Assembly: GCA_025463285.1 (NCBI GenBank)
Contig: JAOBWI010000068.1
Location: 1 to 38,573, forward strand
DNA: 38,573 nt
Direction of reading: 5' to 3'
DNA from: Acidimicrobiaceae bacterium
Lineage (GTDB): Bacteria > Actinomycetota > Acidimicrobiia > Acidimicrobiales > RAAP-2
A program made the translations under genes and the position numbers. The notes beneath the pieces are model-generated. The model worked only from the letters and a program-made list of their open reading frames with translations. It searched no databases and had not been told where the DNA came from. The stretch's first letter is position 1. Each line of letters opens with the position of its first letter. This document shows positions 15,635 to 23,811 of the stretch, in pieces.

Positions 15635-16417
15635 CTAGATCCAACCCTGATCGCGGGCGATCTGTTCGACGTCCCCGATGCGCATGCCGGTGCGGTGCTG
15701 GAGGGTGCGAATGAGACCTCCCGCTTCGTAGAGCGACTCGTGCGTGCCGGTGTCGAGCCACGTGGTGGCGCGCGAGAGGACTTCGACACGAAGTTCGCCG
15801 AGCTCTAGGTACGCGTTGTTGAGGGCGGTGATCTCTAGTTCACCTCGAGCGCTGGGTGACAACAGCCTCGCGAACTCCGAGGCCCGTTCGTCGTAGAAGT
15901 AGATGCCGGGCACCGCGTAGCTGCTCTTGGGCGTGACGGGCTTTTCTTCGATGGAGTGCACGTGGCCGACGTCGTCAAACTCCACCACGCCGTAGGCCGA
16001 CGGATTACTCACCTGGTAGGCGAAGATGAGCGCTCCGTTAACGTCGGCGTTCTGTTGGAGATGCGTGCCGAGCCCGGGACCGTAGAAGAGGTTGTCGCCG
16101 AGAATCAGCGCGCACTTCTGGCCGTCTAGGAACTTTTCGCCCAGGATCAACGCTTCGGCCAGTCCGTTCGGTTGGTCTTGCACGACGTAGGAGATCTTGA
16201 CGCCGATCTGGGACCCGTCACCGAGCAGTCGGAAAAAGGCGTCTTGATCGTGGGGCGTGGTGATGAGAAGGATTTCGCGAAGCCCGCTCAACATCAACGT
16301 GCTAAGCGGGTAGAAAATCATCGGCTTGTCGTAGATCGGCAGCAGCTGCTTGGAGACCGCCCGGGTAATCGGGTGCAGGCGAGTACCGGTACCGCCCGCC
16401 AAGATGATTCCCTTCAC
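15635..16417 (-). CDS. rfbA: Glucose-1-phosphate thymidylyltransferase
   Basis: 260 residues. The N-terminal nucleotidyltransferase signature is complete: GIILAGGTGTRLHPITRAVSKQLLPIYDKPMI. Further family segments follow: ISYVVQDQPNGLAEAL, LILGDNLFYGPGL, VVEFDDVGHVHSIEEKP and WLDTGTHESLYEA. It joins dTTP and glucose-1-P into dTDP-glucose, the first step of dTDP-L-rhamnose synthesis. It is at the short end of the RmlA range (usually about 290). It is divergent from rfbB over a 49-bp gap. GTG start, 6 nt after TATACT, appears leaderless. Confidence 0.95.
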   Translation of the reverse strand: MKGIILAGGTGTRLHPITRAVSKQLLPIYDKPMIFYPLSTLMLSGLREILLITTPHDQDAFFRLLGDGSQIGVKISYVVQDQPNGLAEALILGEKFLDGQKCALILGDNLFYGPGLGTHLQQNADVNGALIFAYQVSNPSAYGVVEFDDVGHVHSIEEKPVTPKSSYAVPGIYFYDERASEFARLLSPSARGELEITALNNAYLELGELRVEVLSRATTWLDTGTHESLYEAGGLIRTLQHRTGMRIGDVEQIARDQGWI

Positions 16418-16423
16418 TCCATT

Positions 16424-16429
16424 AGTATA
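16424..16429 (-). promoter_or_regulatory. -10 element of a leaderless promoter for rfbA
   Basis: On the minus strand TATACT lies 6 nt before GTG 16417. It is the closest match to the consensus TATAAT among these promoters. Confidence 0.6.
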
Positions 16430-16466
16430 AGAAGTCTTCTAACCGCTTTCTAAAGGCCGGAGCGTT

Positions 16467-17444
16467 ATGCGCGTAGTGATTACTGGTGCGGCGGGCTTCA
16501 TCGGGTCTCGATTGAGCGAGCTGCTGGTCGCTAACGCCGAGCGACTGGGCTACGACGACATTGTCTTGTTGGACGCTCTCACCTACTCGGGCCGACTCGA
16601 GAACGTAGAGGCCGTCCTGCGCGATTCGCGCGTCTCGTTCATTCGCGGATCCATCACCGATCAACTCGTGACCGACGAAGTTCTGAGTGGCGCACACGCC
16701 GTCTTGCACCTGGCCGCCGAGAGCCACGTGGACCGTTCCATTACCGGTGCGCGACTCTTCTACCAGACGAACGTCATGGGGACCCAGCAGCTGTTAGAGA
16801 GTGCGCGCGCGACGGGGGTCGAGCGCTTCGTGCACGTCTCGACCGACGAGGTCTACGGCTCCATCGAGAGCGGCTCCTGGCTAGAAGATCACCTCCTCGC
16901 GCCGAACTCGCCGTACTCCTCGAGCAAGGCCGGGTCGGATCTGGCCGCCCTGGCTTATCAGCGCACCTACGGACTCAACGTTATGGTGACGCGCTGCTCT
17001 AACAACTATGGCCCTCGCCAGTTCCCGGAGAAGCTGATTCCGTTGTTCGTGACGAATCTCTTCGACGGCGTGAAGGTTCCTCTCTACGGTGACGGGCTCA
17101 ATGTTCGCGACTGGCTCTTCGTCGACGATCACTGTCGCGCACTGTTGGCCGTGCTCGAAGCGGGCCGGGCGGGCGAGATCTACAACATCGGCGGCGGCAC
17201 CGAGTTGACGAATCGCGAGATCACCCACATGATGCTCGAACTGTGCGGGAGCGACGAGTCCATGATCGAGCCGGTCGAGGATCGCCTGGGCCACGACCGC
17301 CGCTACAGCGTGGACTGGACCAAGATTCGCGACGAGTTGGGGTACCGGCCCGAAGTCGACTTCGAAGAGGGACTGGCCCGCACCGTGAAGTGGTATCGCG
17401 AAAACGAACCGTGGTGGCGCCCGCTGAAGGAGCGTGGCGCGTGA
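16467..17444 (+). CDS. rfbB: dTDP-glucose 4,6-dehydratase
   Basis: 325 residues, extended short-chain dehydrogenase fold. NAD-binding GAAGFIG is at 7-13. Catalytic residues: Thr126-Asp127-Glu128 (VSTDEVYG) and Tyr150-x3-Lys154 (SPYSSSKAGSD), followed by TRCSNNYGPRQFPEKLIPLF and the YGDGLNVRDWLFVDDH stretch. It converts dTDP-glucose to dTDP-4-keto-6-deoxyglucose. ATG has GGAG 5 nt before it, unlike the leaderless neighbours. The 3' end overlaps rfbC by 4 nt (GTGA), so the two are co-translated. Confidence 0.97.
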   Translation: MRVVITGAAGFIGSRLSELLVANAERLGYDDIVLLDALTYSGRLENVEAVLRDSRVSFIRGSITDQLVTDEVLSGAHAVLHLAAESHVDRSITGARLFYQTNVMGTQQLLESARATGVERFVHVSTDEVYGSIESGSWLEDHLLAPNSPYSSSKAGSDLAALAYQRTYGLNVMVTRCSNNYGPRQFPEKLIPLFVTNLFDGVKVPLYGDGLNVRDWLFVDDHCRALLAVLEAGRAGEIYNIGGGTELTNREITHMMLELCGSDESMIEPVEDRLGHDRRYSVDWTKIRDELGYRPEVDFEEGLARTVKWYRENEPWWRPLKERGA

Positions 17445-18013
17445 AGGTGAGCGAGCTCTCCATTGCCGGGGCGTACCTCATCGAGTCTCCGGTGTGGGGT
17501 GACGATCGAGGTTTCTTTCGCGAGTGGTTTAAGTTGAGCGACCTCGACGCCGAGAGTGTGGGGTTCCCAATTCAACAGGCCAACCTCTCCATGTCGCGCC
17601 GGGGCGTCATTCGGGGACTGCACTACTCGATTGCCCCCGAGGGACAGGCCAAGATCGTGACCTGCGCGTACGGTGAAGTCGTGGACGTGATCGTGGACGT
17701 GCGAATGGGATCCTCGACCTTCGGGCACCACGAAAAGATCCACCTGGCGGCCAACGAAGAGCACGCCGTGCTGGTGCCGAAGGGTGCGGCTCACGGCTTT
17801 TGCGTCACGAGTGAGTTGGCGGTGTTGACGTACCTTTTGTCCTCGCCCTTTAACGCTTCGCAGGAACTTGAGATCAACCCCTTCGACGAGGCCCTGGGTA
17901 TCGTGTGGCCCGTGACGGGCGAGCCGACTGTGAGCGACAAAGACGCCCGGGCGCCGACCCTCGCCGATCGTCTGCGTGACGGCAAACTGCCTCTGCACCT
18001 CGCCTCCTCCTAA
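17441..18013 (+). CDS. rfbC: dTDP-4-dehydrorhamnose 3,5-epimerase
   Basis: 190 residues from GTG 17441, which overlaps the rfbB stop; the frame is open upstream inside rfbB. RmlC features: DDRGFFREWFKLSDL near the N-terminus, QANLSMSRRGVIRGLHY with the catalytic His, KIVTCAYGEVVDVIVDVR, and VPKGAAHGFCVTSELAVLTYLLSSPFN with the expected Tyr region. It epimerises dTDP-4-keto-6-deoxyglucose at C3 and C5 for rhamnose. The reductase rfbD is not next to it, so the final step must be encoded elsewhere or the product is a different 6-deoxysugar. Confidence 0.94.
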   Translation: MKVSELSIAGAYLIESPVWGDDRGFFREWFKLSDLDAESVGFPIQQANLSMSRRGVIRGLHYSIAPEGQAKIVTCAYGEVVDVIVDVRMGSSTFGHHEKIHLAANEEHAVLVPKGAAHGFCVTSELAVLTYLLSSPFNASQELEINPFDEALGIVWPVTGEPTVSDKDARAPTLADRLRDGKLPLHLASS

Positions 18014-18034
18014 GTAACTTTCGCCCGCACTGGC

Positions 18035-18040
18035 TATCGT
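18035..18040 (+). promoter_or_regulatory. -10 element of a leaderless promoter for deoC and the nucleoside operon
   Basis: TATCGT lies 7 nt before GTG 18048. It overlaps an earlier in-frame GTG (18039), which argues that 18048 is the true start. No ribosome binding site is present. Confidence 0.5.
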
Positions 18041-18047
18041 GGGCCAG

Positions 18048-19040
18048 GTGAGCACCTCCCCACTACGCCTGGTGACGAGCGAGGACCGAGGCGTGCAGCT
18101 ACCGAAGACGAAGTCTCCGCTAGTCATCGAGTCAGAGGCGCAGTTGCGCGCCTTTCTCTCGGGGCTCTCCGGGGTGGACGCCGTGGGCGCGGAGGCGCGC
18201 GCCGCGAAGCTGGCCACGCGCTCACTCAAGAAATCGACCAAACTCGCCGCCCTGGACTTGGCCATTTCTATGGTCGACCTCACGACGCTCGAAGGGGCCG
18301 ACACCCCGGGACGGGTGCGATCGCTCTGCGCCAAGGCCGCGCGACCCGACGCCCGTGACCTCGACGTTCCCCACGCCGCGGCGGTCTGTGTCTACCCCGA
18401 CCTGGTGGGCGTGGCTCGCGAGGCCCTCGGGGCCTCGCCGGTCAAGGTGGCGGCCGTGGCCACCGCTTTTCCGTCGGGCCGGGCGTCGATGAACGTGAAG
18501 CTGTTGGACGTTCGCGAAGCCATCGAGGCCGGCGCTGACGAGATCGACATGGTGATCGACCGCGGGGCCTTTCTCTCGGGTCGCGTGGGGCAGGTCTTCG
18601 ATGAGATTGTGGCGGTCAAAGAGGTTTGCGGTCTCGTCCACCTCAAAGTGATCCTGGAGACGGGCGAGTTAGTGACCTACGACAACGCCCGCAAGGCGAG
18701 TTGGCTCGCCATGCTGGGAGGGGCCGACTTCATAAAGACCTCCACGGGCAAAGTCGCCACCTCGGCGACGTTGCCGCACGCCCTGGTGATGGTAGAAGCC
18801 GTTCGCGACTTCGCCGAGACCACGGGCCGCCTGGTGGGCGTCAAGGTGGCCGGTGGCATCAGAACCTCGAAAGACGCGCTGCGCTACCTCGTGGTGGTCA
18901 ACGAGACGGTGGGCTCGGCCTGGCTGACCCCGGATCTCTTTCGCTTCGGCGCCTCGTCGCTCTTGAACGACCTCTTAATGCAGCGACTGAAGCAATCTCG
19001 TGGCACCTACGTGCGTGCCGATGAGTTCAGCGCGGACTGA
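18048..19040 (+). CDS. deoC: Deoxyribose-phosphate aldolase
   Basis: 330 residues from GTG 18048. The class I aldolase TIM barrel carries VCVYPDLVGVAREAL, AVATAFPSGRASMNVKL, EIDMVIDRGAFLSG, LKVILETGEL, and the Schiff-base lysine in GADFIKTSTGKV, then GVKVAGGIRTSKDALRYLVVV. It splits 2-deoxyribose-5-P into glyceraldehyde-3-P and acetaldehyde. At ~330 residues it is the longer DeoC form (the short form is about 220), with an N-terminal extension of some 70 residues. It leads the chain deoC-aldh-aldh-punA-pgm, all with 1-8 nt overlaps, so acetaldehyde formed here is presumably handed to the next product. Confidence 0.95.
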   Translation: MSTSPLRLVTSEDRGVQLPKTKSPLVIESEAQLRAFLSGLSGVDAVGAEARAAKLATRSLKKSTKLAALDLAISMVDLTTLEGADTPGRVRSLCAKAARPDARDLDVPHAAAVCVYPDLVGVAREALGASPVKVAAVATAFPSGRASMNVKLLDVREAIEAGADEIDMVIDRGAFLSGRVGQVFDEIVAVKEVCGLVHLKVILETGELVTYDNARKASWLAMLGGADFIKTSTGKVATSATLPHALVMVEAVRDFAETTGRLVGVKVAGGIRTSKDALRYLVVVNETVGSAWLTPDLFRFGASSLLNDLLMQRLKQSRGTYVRADEFSAD

Positions 19041-20503
19041 TGAGCGACGATCTCACCAAATCTCAGCTCGGTTCGCTGACCTACGACGCGGCGCCGGAGT
19101 CCGCGTCGATCGCCCATCTGCAGCCCGCCTACGGCCTCTTCATCAACGGCGAGTTCACCGACCCGTCGTCGCACCAGTCCTTCGAAACCCTCAACCCGGC
19201 CAACGAAACGCCGCTGGCCCACGTGGCCCTGGCCTCTCACGCGGACGTTGATCGTGCCGTGACGGCGGCCCGCACGGCCTACGACACGGTCTGGTCCAAG
19301 ACCAGCGGAGCGCAGCGGGCCAAGTACCTCTTTCGCATTGCGCGACTCATCCAAGAGCGCTCCCGAGAACTCGCGGTCGTCGAAACGCTCGACAACGGCA
19401 AGCCGATCCGCGAGTCACGCGACGTGGACGTTCCTCTGGCCGCCGCGCACTTCTTCTACTACGCCGGCTGGGCCGACAAGCTGGACTACGCCGGCTACGG
19501 CGTGAACCCCCGGCCCTTGGGCGTGGCCGGTCAGATTATTCCCTGGAACTTTCCGCTCCTCATGGCCGCGTGGAAGTTGGCCCCGGCCCTGGCCGCGGGC
19601 AATACCTGCGTCTTGAAGCCGGCCGAGACCACGCCGCTGTCGGCGCTGTTGCTGGCGGAGATTCTCCAACAGGCGCAGTTGCCGCCGGGCGTGGTGAACA
19701 TTCTCACCGGCGACGGCACGAGTGGGGCGGCCCTGGTCGAGCATCCCGACGTGAACAAGATCGCCTTCACCGGCTCGACCGAAGTGGGGCGACTCATCCA
19801 AGAACGGGTGGCGTCGAGTAGAAAGCACCTCACCCTCGAGTTGGGTGGCAAGGGTGCCAATATCGTCTTCGAGGACGCCCCGGTGGACGAGATGATCGAA
19901 GGGATCATCGACGGCATCTTCTTTAATCAAGGGCACGTCTGCTGCGCCGGCTCGCGCCTCTTGGTCCAAGAGTCCGTGGCTGACGAAGTGCTGCGCCGCT
20001 TGATTCGCCGGGTCGATCAACTGCGCGTCGGCGATCCCCTCGATAAGAACACTGACGTCGGGGCCATCAACTCCGCCGCGCAGCTGGCCCGGATTCAAGA
20101 GCTCAGCGACTTCGGCGAGGTTGAAGGCGCTACGCGCTACACGAGTACCTGCGCGCTGCCCGACCGGGGGTACTGGTTCGCGCCGACGGTCTTCGCCGAC
20201 GTCTCGCAGTCCCACCGCATCGCCCGCGAAGAGATCTTCGGACCGGTCTTGTCGGTGCTGACCTTTCGTACGCCCGAGGAAGCCGTAGCCAAGGCCAACA
20301 ACACCAACTACGGCCTGGCCTGTGGGGTGTGGAGCGAGAAGGGCTCTCGCACGCTCTGGGTGGCGCAACGACTGAGGGCCGGCGTGATCTGGGCCAATAC
20401 CTACAACAAGTTCGATCCCACCAGCCCCTTCGGCGGGGTGCGGGAGTCGGGCTTTGGGCGCGAGGGCGGACGTCACGGTCTGGAGGCCTACCTCGATGTC
20501 TGA
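19040..20503 (+). CDS. Aldehyde dehydrogenase (likely acetaldehyde-oxidising, ALDH16-like catalytic part)
   Basis: 487 residues, the full length of an NAD(P)+ aldehyde dehydrogenase. Catalytic Cys301 (FFNQGHVCCAGSR), general base Glu267 (LTLELGGKGANIVF), Asn170 (IIPWNFPLLMAAWKL) and Lys193 (VLKPAET) are all present, with FTGSTEVG for NAD binding. ATG overlaps the deoC TGA by one base (TGATG). It probably oxidises the acetaldehyde released by DeoC to acetate. Together with the next, non-catalytic ALDH-like gene it parallels the two halves of ALDH16 proteins, in which a catalytic domain is fused to a pseudo-ALDH domain. That comparison is from memory. Confidence 0.9.
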   Translation: MSDDLTKSQLGSLTYDAAPESASIAHLQPAYGLFINGEFTDPSSHQSFETLNPANETPLAHVALASHADVDRAVTAARTAYDTVWSKTSGAQRAKYLFRIARLIQERSRELAVVETLDNGKPIRESRDVDVPLAAAHFFYYAGWADKLDYAGYGVNPRPLGVAGQIIPWNFPLLMAAWKLAPALAAGNTCVLKPAETTPLSALLLAEILQQAQLPPGVVNILTGDGTSGAALVEHPDVNKIAFTGSTEVGRLIQERVASSRKHLTLELGGKGANIVFEDAPVDEMIEGIIDGIFFNQGHVCCAGSRLLVQESVADEVLRRLIRRVDQLRVGDPLDKNTDVGAINSAAQLARIQELSDFGEVEGATRYTSTCALPDRGYWFAPTVFADVSQSHRIAREEIFGPVLSVLTFRTPEEAVAKANNTNYGLACGVWSEKGSRTLWVAQRLRAGVIWANTYNKFDPTSPFGGVRESGFGREGGRHGLEAYLDV

Positions 20504-21347
20504 TCGCCTCGATGTTCGAAAGACCTACAAGCTGCTGATTGGGGGCGCCTTTCCTCGCTCCGAATCGGGTCGCAGCTACGAAGTCACCTCGGCCGACGGC
20601 GCCTTTTTGGCCAACGCCGCCCAAGGATCGCGCAAGGACGTTCGCGACGCCGTGGTCGCGGCGCGCGGCGCGCAGTCCGCGTGGTGGGCGCAGAGTGCCT
20701 ATAACCGCGGACAGGTCATCTACCGCTTGGCGGAGATGGCCGAGTCGCGCCGCGACGAGTTACGCGAGCACGTGGCTCTGGCCGAGGGAGTCAAGGCGAA
20801 AGACGCGAAGGCCACCGTGGCGCGCTCTATCGATCGCATCGTCTGGTACGCCGGATGGACCGACAAGATCGCTCAAATTCTCGGCTCGTCCAATCCCGTG
20901 GCCGGTCCCTACTTCAACTTCTCCGTACCGGTGCCGAGCGGCGTGGTCGGCGTCATCGCCGATCAGGACTCCTCGCTCGAGGCGTTCGTCGACTCCGTGC
21001 TCGCCCCGATCGCGGTCGGTAACTCGGTGGTGGTGCTCGCTAGTGAGCGCCGTCCCACCCCGTCGATTCTGGTGAGCGAGATGACCGCGACCGCGGACTT
21101 TCCCCGTGGCGTTGTGAACGTGCTCACGGGTTTCACCGGCGAGCTGGCGCCCACCCTGGCCGGGCACGAGGACGTCGATGGTCTGGACTTAGCGGGCGTC
21201 GACGACGCCTTCGGGGACGACTTGGCCGCGCTGGCGGCCGGTTCGATCAAGCGGGTCCTGCGGCCCGACCACGCGAGAGAGACGTCGCTTCTTCGATTAC
21301 GCGCTTTCGTTGAAACCTCCACCGTGTGGCACACGATCGGTCAGTAG
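20496..21347 (+). CDS. Truncated, non-catalytic aldehyde-dehydrogenase-like protein (ALDH16 C-domain-like)
   Basis: 283 residues from ATG 20496, overlapping the preceding ALDH by 8 nt. It begins like an ALDH (YKLLIGGAFPRSESGRSYEV), keeps helices with NRGQVIYRLAEMAESRRDEL and the segment PSGVVGVIADQDSSLEAFVDSVLAPIAVGNSVVVLASERRP, then GVVNVLTGF. There is no catalytic Cys domain and no Asn/Lys/Glu catalytic set. It ends in a short segment (SIKRVLRP...VWHTIGQ) instead. The internal frame is clean and the gene is in a coupled operon, so it looks like a maintained protein, not debris. By resemblance to the C-terminal half of ALDH16 I infer a structural partner of the upstream enzyme. Alternative: a decaying duplicate. 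Confidence 0.75.
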   Translation: MSDRLDVRKTYKLLIGGAFPRSESGRSYEVTSADGAFLANAAQGSRKDVRDAVVAARGAQSAWWAQSAYNRGQVIYRLAEMAESRRDELREHVALAEGVKAKDAKATVARSIDRIVWYAGWTDKIAQILGSSNPVAGPYFNFSVPVPSGVVGVIADQDSSLEAFVDSVLAPIAVGNSVVVLASERRPTPSILVSEMTATADFPRGVVNVLTGFTGELAPTLAGHEDVDGLDLAGVDDAFGDDLAALAAGSIKRVLRPDHARETSLLRLRAFVETSTVWHTIGQ

Positions 21348-22165
21348 TGACCAACCCCTACGAACTCGCTCGCGTCGCCGCCGACGAGTTGCGAGATCAC
21401 AGTGGCGTCGACGAGTACGACGTGGCGGTCGTCTTAGGTTCGGGTTGGAAAGAAGGGGTCGTGGCTCTCGGCGAGCCCTCCAGCGTGGTCTCGACCTCCT
21501 CGCTCAGCGGATTCGTCGCGCCCACGGTGGCGGGACACCACGGCGAGATCCTCTCGATTGAGCTCGATGGCACCAGGATTGCCCTCGTCGCGGGGCGGGT
21601 GCATCTCTACGAGGGCAACTCCGCTCACCACGTGGTGCACCCCGTGCGTACGGTGATCGCGGCCGGGGCGAAAAAAATCGTCCTGACCAACGCCGCTGGC
21701 GGACTCGATCCGAGCGTGGCACCCGGCACGGTGGTCGTTATACGCGATCATCTCAACTTAACGGCGACGTCGCCCATGGAAGGGCCCTCTCCCCCCGAGG
21801 GATACGGTTCGCGGTTCGTGGACTTGAGCGATCTCTACAGTGCGCGACTGCGCTCGATCGCCCGCGACGTCGAGCCGGCCTTGAGTGAGGGCGTGTACGT
21901 CGGTCTGCGTGGTCCGAACTACGAGACCCCCGCCGAGATCGAGATGGTGCGCCGACTGGGGGCCACGCTGGTGGGCATGTCGACCGTCTTGGAGGCCATC
22001 GCCGCTCGTCACCTCGAGGCCGACGTGCTCGGACTCAGTCTGGTGACGAACTTCGCCGCCGGCGTCGCCGACGGGCCGTTGAATCACCTAGACGTCCTCG
22101 AGACCGGGCTGAGTGCCTCCGACCGACTCGGCGCTCTCCTGGCCCGAGTGCTGAGCGCTCTGTGA
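21347..22165 (+). CDS. punA: Purine nucleoside phosphorylase
   Basis: 272 residues from GTG 21347, overlapping the previous stop by one base (TAGTG). Features of trimeric PNP: VVLGSGWKEGV with the phosphate-binding Ser, the GRVHLYEG motif (phosphate Arg and His), VLTNAAGGLDPSVAPG, GLRGPNYETPAEIEMVRRLGATLVGMSTVLEA and the purine-binding Asn in LVTNFAAGV. It phosphorolyses inosine, guanosine and their deoxy forms to the base plus (deoxy)ribose-1-P. The strand usually reads MSTVPE; here Leu replaces Pro, a mild oddity. Linked with pgm and deoC, it feeds pentose phosphates to the aldolase. Confidence 0.94.
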   Translation: MTNPYELARVAADELRDHSGVDEYDVAVVLGSGWKEGVVALGEPSSVVSTSSLSGFVAPTVAGHHGEILSIELDGTRIALVAGRVHLYEGNSAHHVVHPVRTVIAAGAKKIVLTNAAGGLDPSVAPGTVVVIRDHLNLTATSPMEGPSPPEGYGSRFVDLSDLYSARLRSIARDVEPALSEGVYVGLRGPNYETPAEIEMVRRLGATLVGMSTVLEAIAARHLEADVLGLSLVTNFAAGVADGPLNHLDVLETGLSASDRLGALLARVLSAL

Positions 22166-23811
22166 ACCCGTCGTTGGTGGCAGAGGTGGAGCGCTGGATC
22201 GCCGGCGATCCCGACGACGATGATCGCGCCACGTTGCGCCAACTTCTTGACGACCGCGACGAAACCGAACTTCATCGACGCTTCGATCACCCGCTGACCT
22301 TTGGCACGGCCGGCCTACGTGGTCCCGAGATGGCTGGGCCCGCGGGAATGAATCGCGCTACCGTGCGACGCACGACGTTCGGCGTCTTGTCGTGGCTGAA
22401 GGAAAAAGGTCTCGATGGCTCACGAGGAGTGGTGGTCGGACGTGACGCACGACTCGGTTCCGAGCGCTTTAACGACGAGGCGGTGTCGGTGCTTTTAGGC
22501 GGCGGCGTGGCCGTCTACGAGATGCCCGGTGCACTCCCGACGCCGTTTGTTCCCTACTGCGTCAAGGCGCTGGGCGCCGTCGCGGGCGTCATGATCACCG
22601 CCAGTCACAACCCGCCCCAGGACAACGGGTACAAGCTCTACTCGAGTGACGGCGCCCAGATCATTCCGCCCGACGACGAGATCATTGAACGCTGGGCTAG
22701 TTCGCCGGGCGAGGTGATCTTGGCGGATCGCTCGACACCCGGGCACTCCTACATCTCTGAGTCGCTGTTCGAGGAGTACCGGCGTCATTTCGTGGCTCGC
22801 TTTGGGGTGGGTCGTAGCGACCTGCGCATCACCTACACGCCACTGCACGGGGTCGGGGGCGCCGTGATGGCCGAGCTGTTCGCCGAGGCGGGTTTTGACT
22901 CGGTGTCGCTGGTCAACGAACAGTTCGCGCCCGACGGAACCTTCCCGACGTTGCCCTTTCCCAATCCTGAAGAGCCCGGTGCCCTGGACTTGGCAATCGC
23001 CACCGCCACCGCCCACGACGCCGAGCTCATCATCGCCAACGATCCCGACGCCGACCGCCTGGGCGCCGCCGTTCGCACCGCGAGCGGGTGGCGGGTGTTG
23101 CGAGGCGATGAGATTGGCTGGCTACTGGCCTCGTCCCTTCTCGCGGAGATCAAAGAGAAGGGGGAGACCGTCGCCACCACCATCGTGTCCTCCTCCCTGC
23201 TCGAGGTGATGGCGGCGAGTGCGGGTGTTCCCTGCGTCACGACGTTGACGGGATTTAAATGGATCTCTCGCGCCGCGGGAGAGGGCGTGCTCGGCTTCGG
23301 TTACGAAGAGGCCTTGGGCTTCGCCGTTGATCCGTGCGTCGCCGACAAGGACGGCCTGTCGGCGGCGTTGGCCTTGAGCTCGTTGGCCCACTCACTCGCC
23401 CTGGAGGGTGTCACGTTGATAGAGCGCCTGGATGAGTTAGAGGAGCGATTCGGCGTGCACGCCACCGCGCAGCTTTCCCTTCGAGCGGGTGGGCCCGAGG
23501 ACCTCCCCAAGATTCGAAGCGCGGTGGAGCGGCTGGTGCGCGAGCCGCCCTCAGTGCTCGGCGACCTTGACGTGAGCGAGGTCGTCGAGCTCAATCGAGG
23601 GTGGCGCGGGCTCTCGCCAACCGAGGGCGTCGTGCTGGTGCTCCAGGCGATGGGTCGCGTGATCGTTCGCCCGTCGGGGACCGAGGCCAAGCTGAAGGCC
23701 TACCTAGAGATCACCCCGCCGCGCGACGGGTCGTTGGCGCACCAGCGTGCGGCGGCCCAGGAGCGGTTGGACGCCGTCAAAGAGAACCTCGCGACGCTGC
23801 TAGTTCTCTAA
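22162..23811 (+). CDS. Phosphohexomutase-family enzyme, PGM2-like; probable phosphopentomutase
   Basis: 549 residues, the long alpha-D-phosphohexomutase form. Phosphoserine Ser148 sits in TASHNPPQDNGYKLY, the Mg2+ loop D294-x-D296-x-D298 in NDPDADRLGAAV, the sugar loop in GYEEALGF and the phosphate loop in RPSGTEAKLKAYLE. FGTAGLRGPEMAGP near the N-terminus and FPTLPFPNPEEPGALDLA mark the PGM2 subfamily, some members of which interconvert (deoxy)ribose 1- and 5-phosphates. No DeoB is in the locus, and punA and deoA yield 1-phosphates while DeoC needs a 5-phosphate, so I infer a phosphopentomutase. Phosphoglucomutase activity is the alternative. GTGA overlap with punA; the 3' end overlaps convergent add by 12 bp. 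Confidence 0.88.
   Translation: MNPSLVAEVERWIAGDPDDDDRATLRQLLDDRDETELHRRFDHPLTFGTAGLRGPEMAGPAGMNRATVRRTTFGVLSWLKEKGLDGSRGVVVGRDARLGSERFNDEAVSVLLGGGVAVYEMPGALPTPFVPYCVKALGAVAGVMITASHNPPQDNGYKLYSSDGAQIIPPDDEIIERWASSPGEVILADRSTPGHSYISESLFEEYRRHFVARFGVGRSDLRITYTPLHGVGGAVMAELFAEAGFDSVSLVNEQFAPDGTFPTLPFPNPEEPGALDLAIATATAHDAELIIANDPDADRLGAAVRTASGWRVLRGDEIGWLLASSLLAEIKEKGETVATTIVSSSLLEVMAASAGVPCVTTLTGFKWISRAAGEGVLGFGYEEALGFAVDPCVADKDGLSAALALSSLAHSLALEGVTLIERLDELEERFGVHATAQLSLRAGGPEDLPKIRSAVERLVREPPSVLGDLDVSEVVELNRGWRGLSPTEGVVLVLQAMGRVIVRPSGTEAKLKAYLEITPPRDGSLAHQRAAAQERLDAVKENLATLLVL

Noticed and set aside
17303-18334. 343-aa minus-strand frame over rfbC and deoC
   Set aside because: Antisense shadow in GC-rich DNA; both plus-strand genes carry full family signatures.
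19040-21347. Bacterial microcompartment for deoC/ALDH metabolism
   Set aside because: DeoC plus aldehyde dehydrogenase can occur in such shells, but no shell-protein gene or encapsulation tail is visible anywhere in the window.
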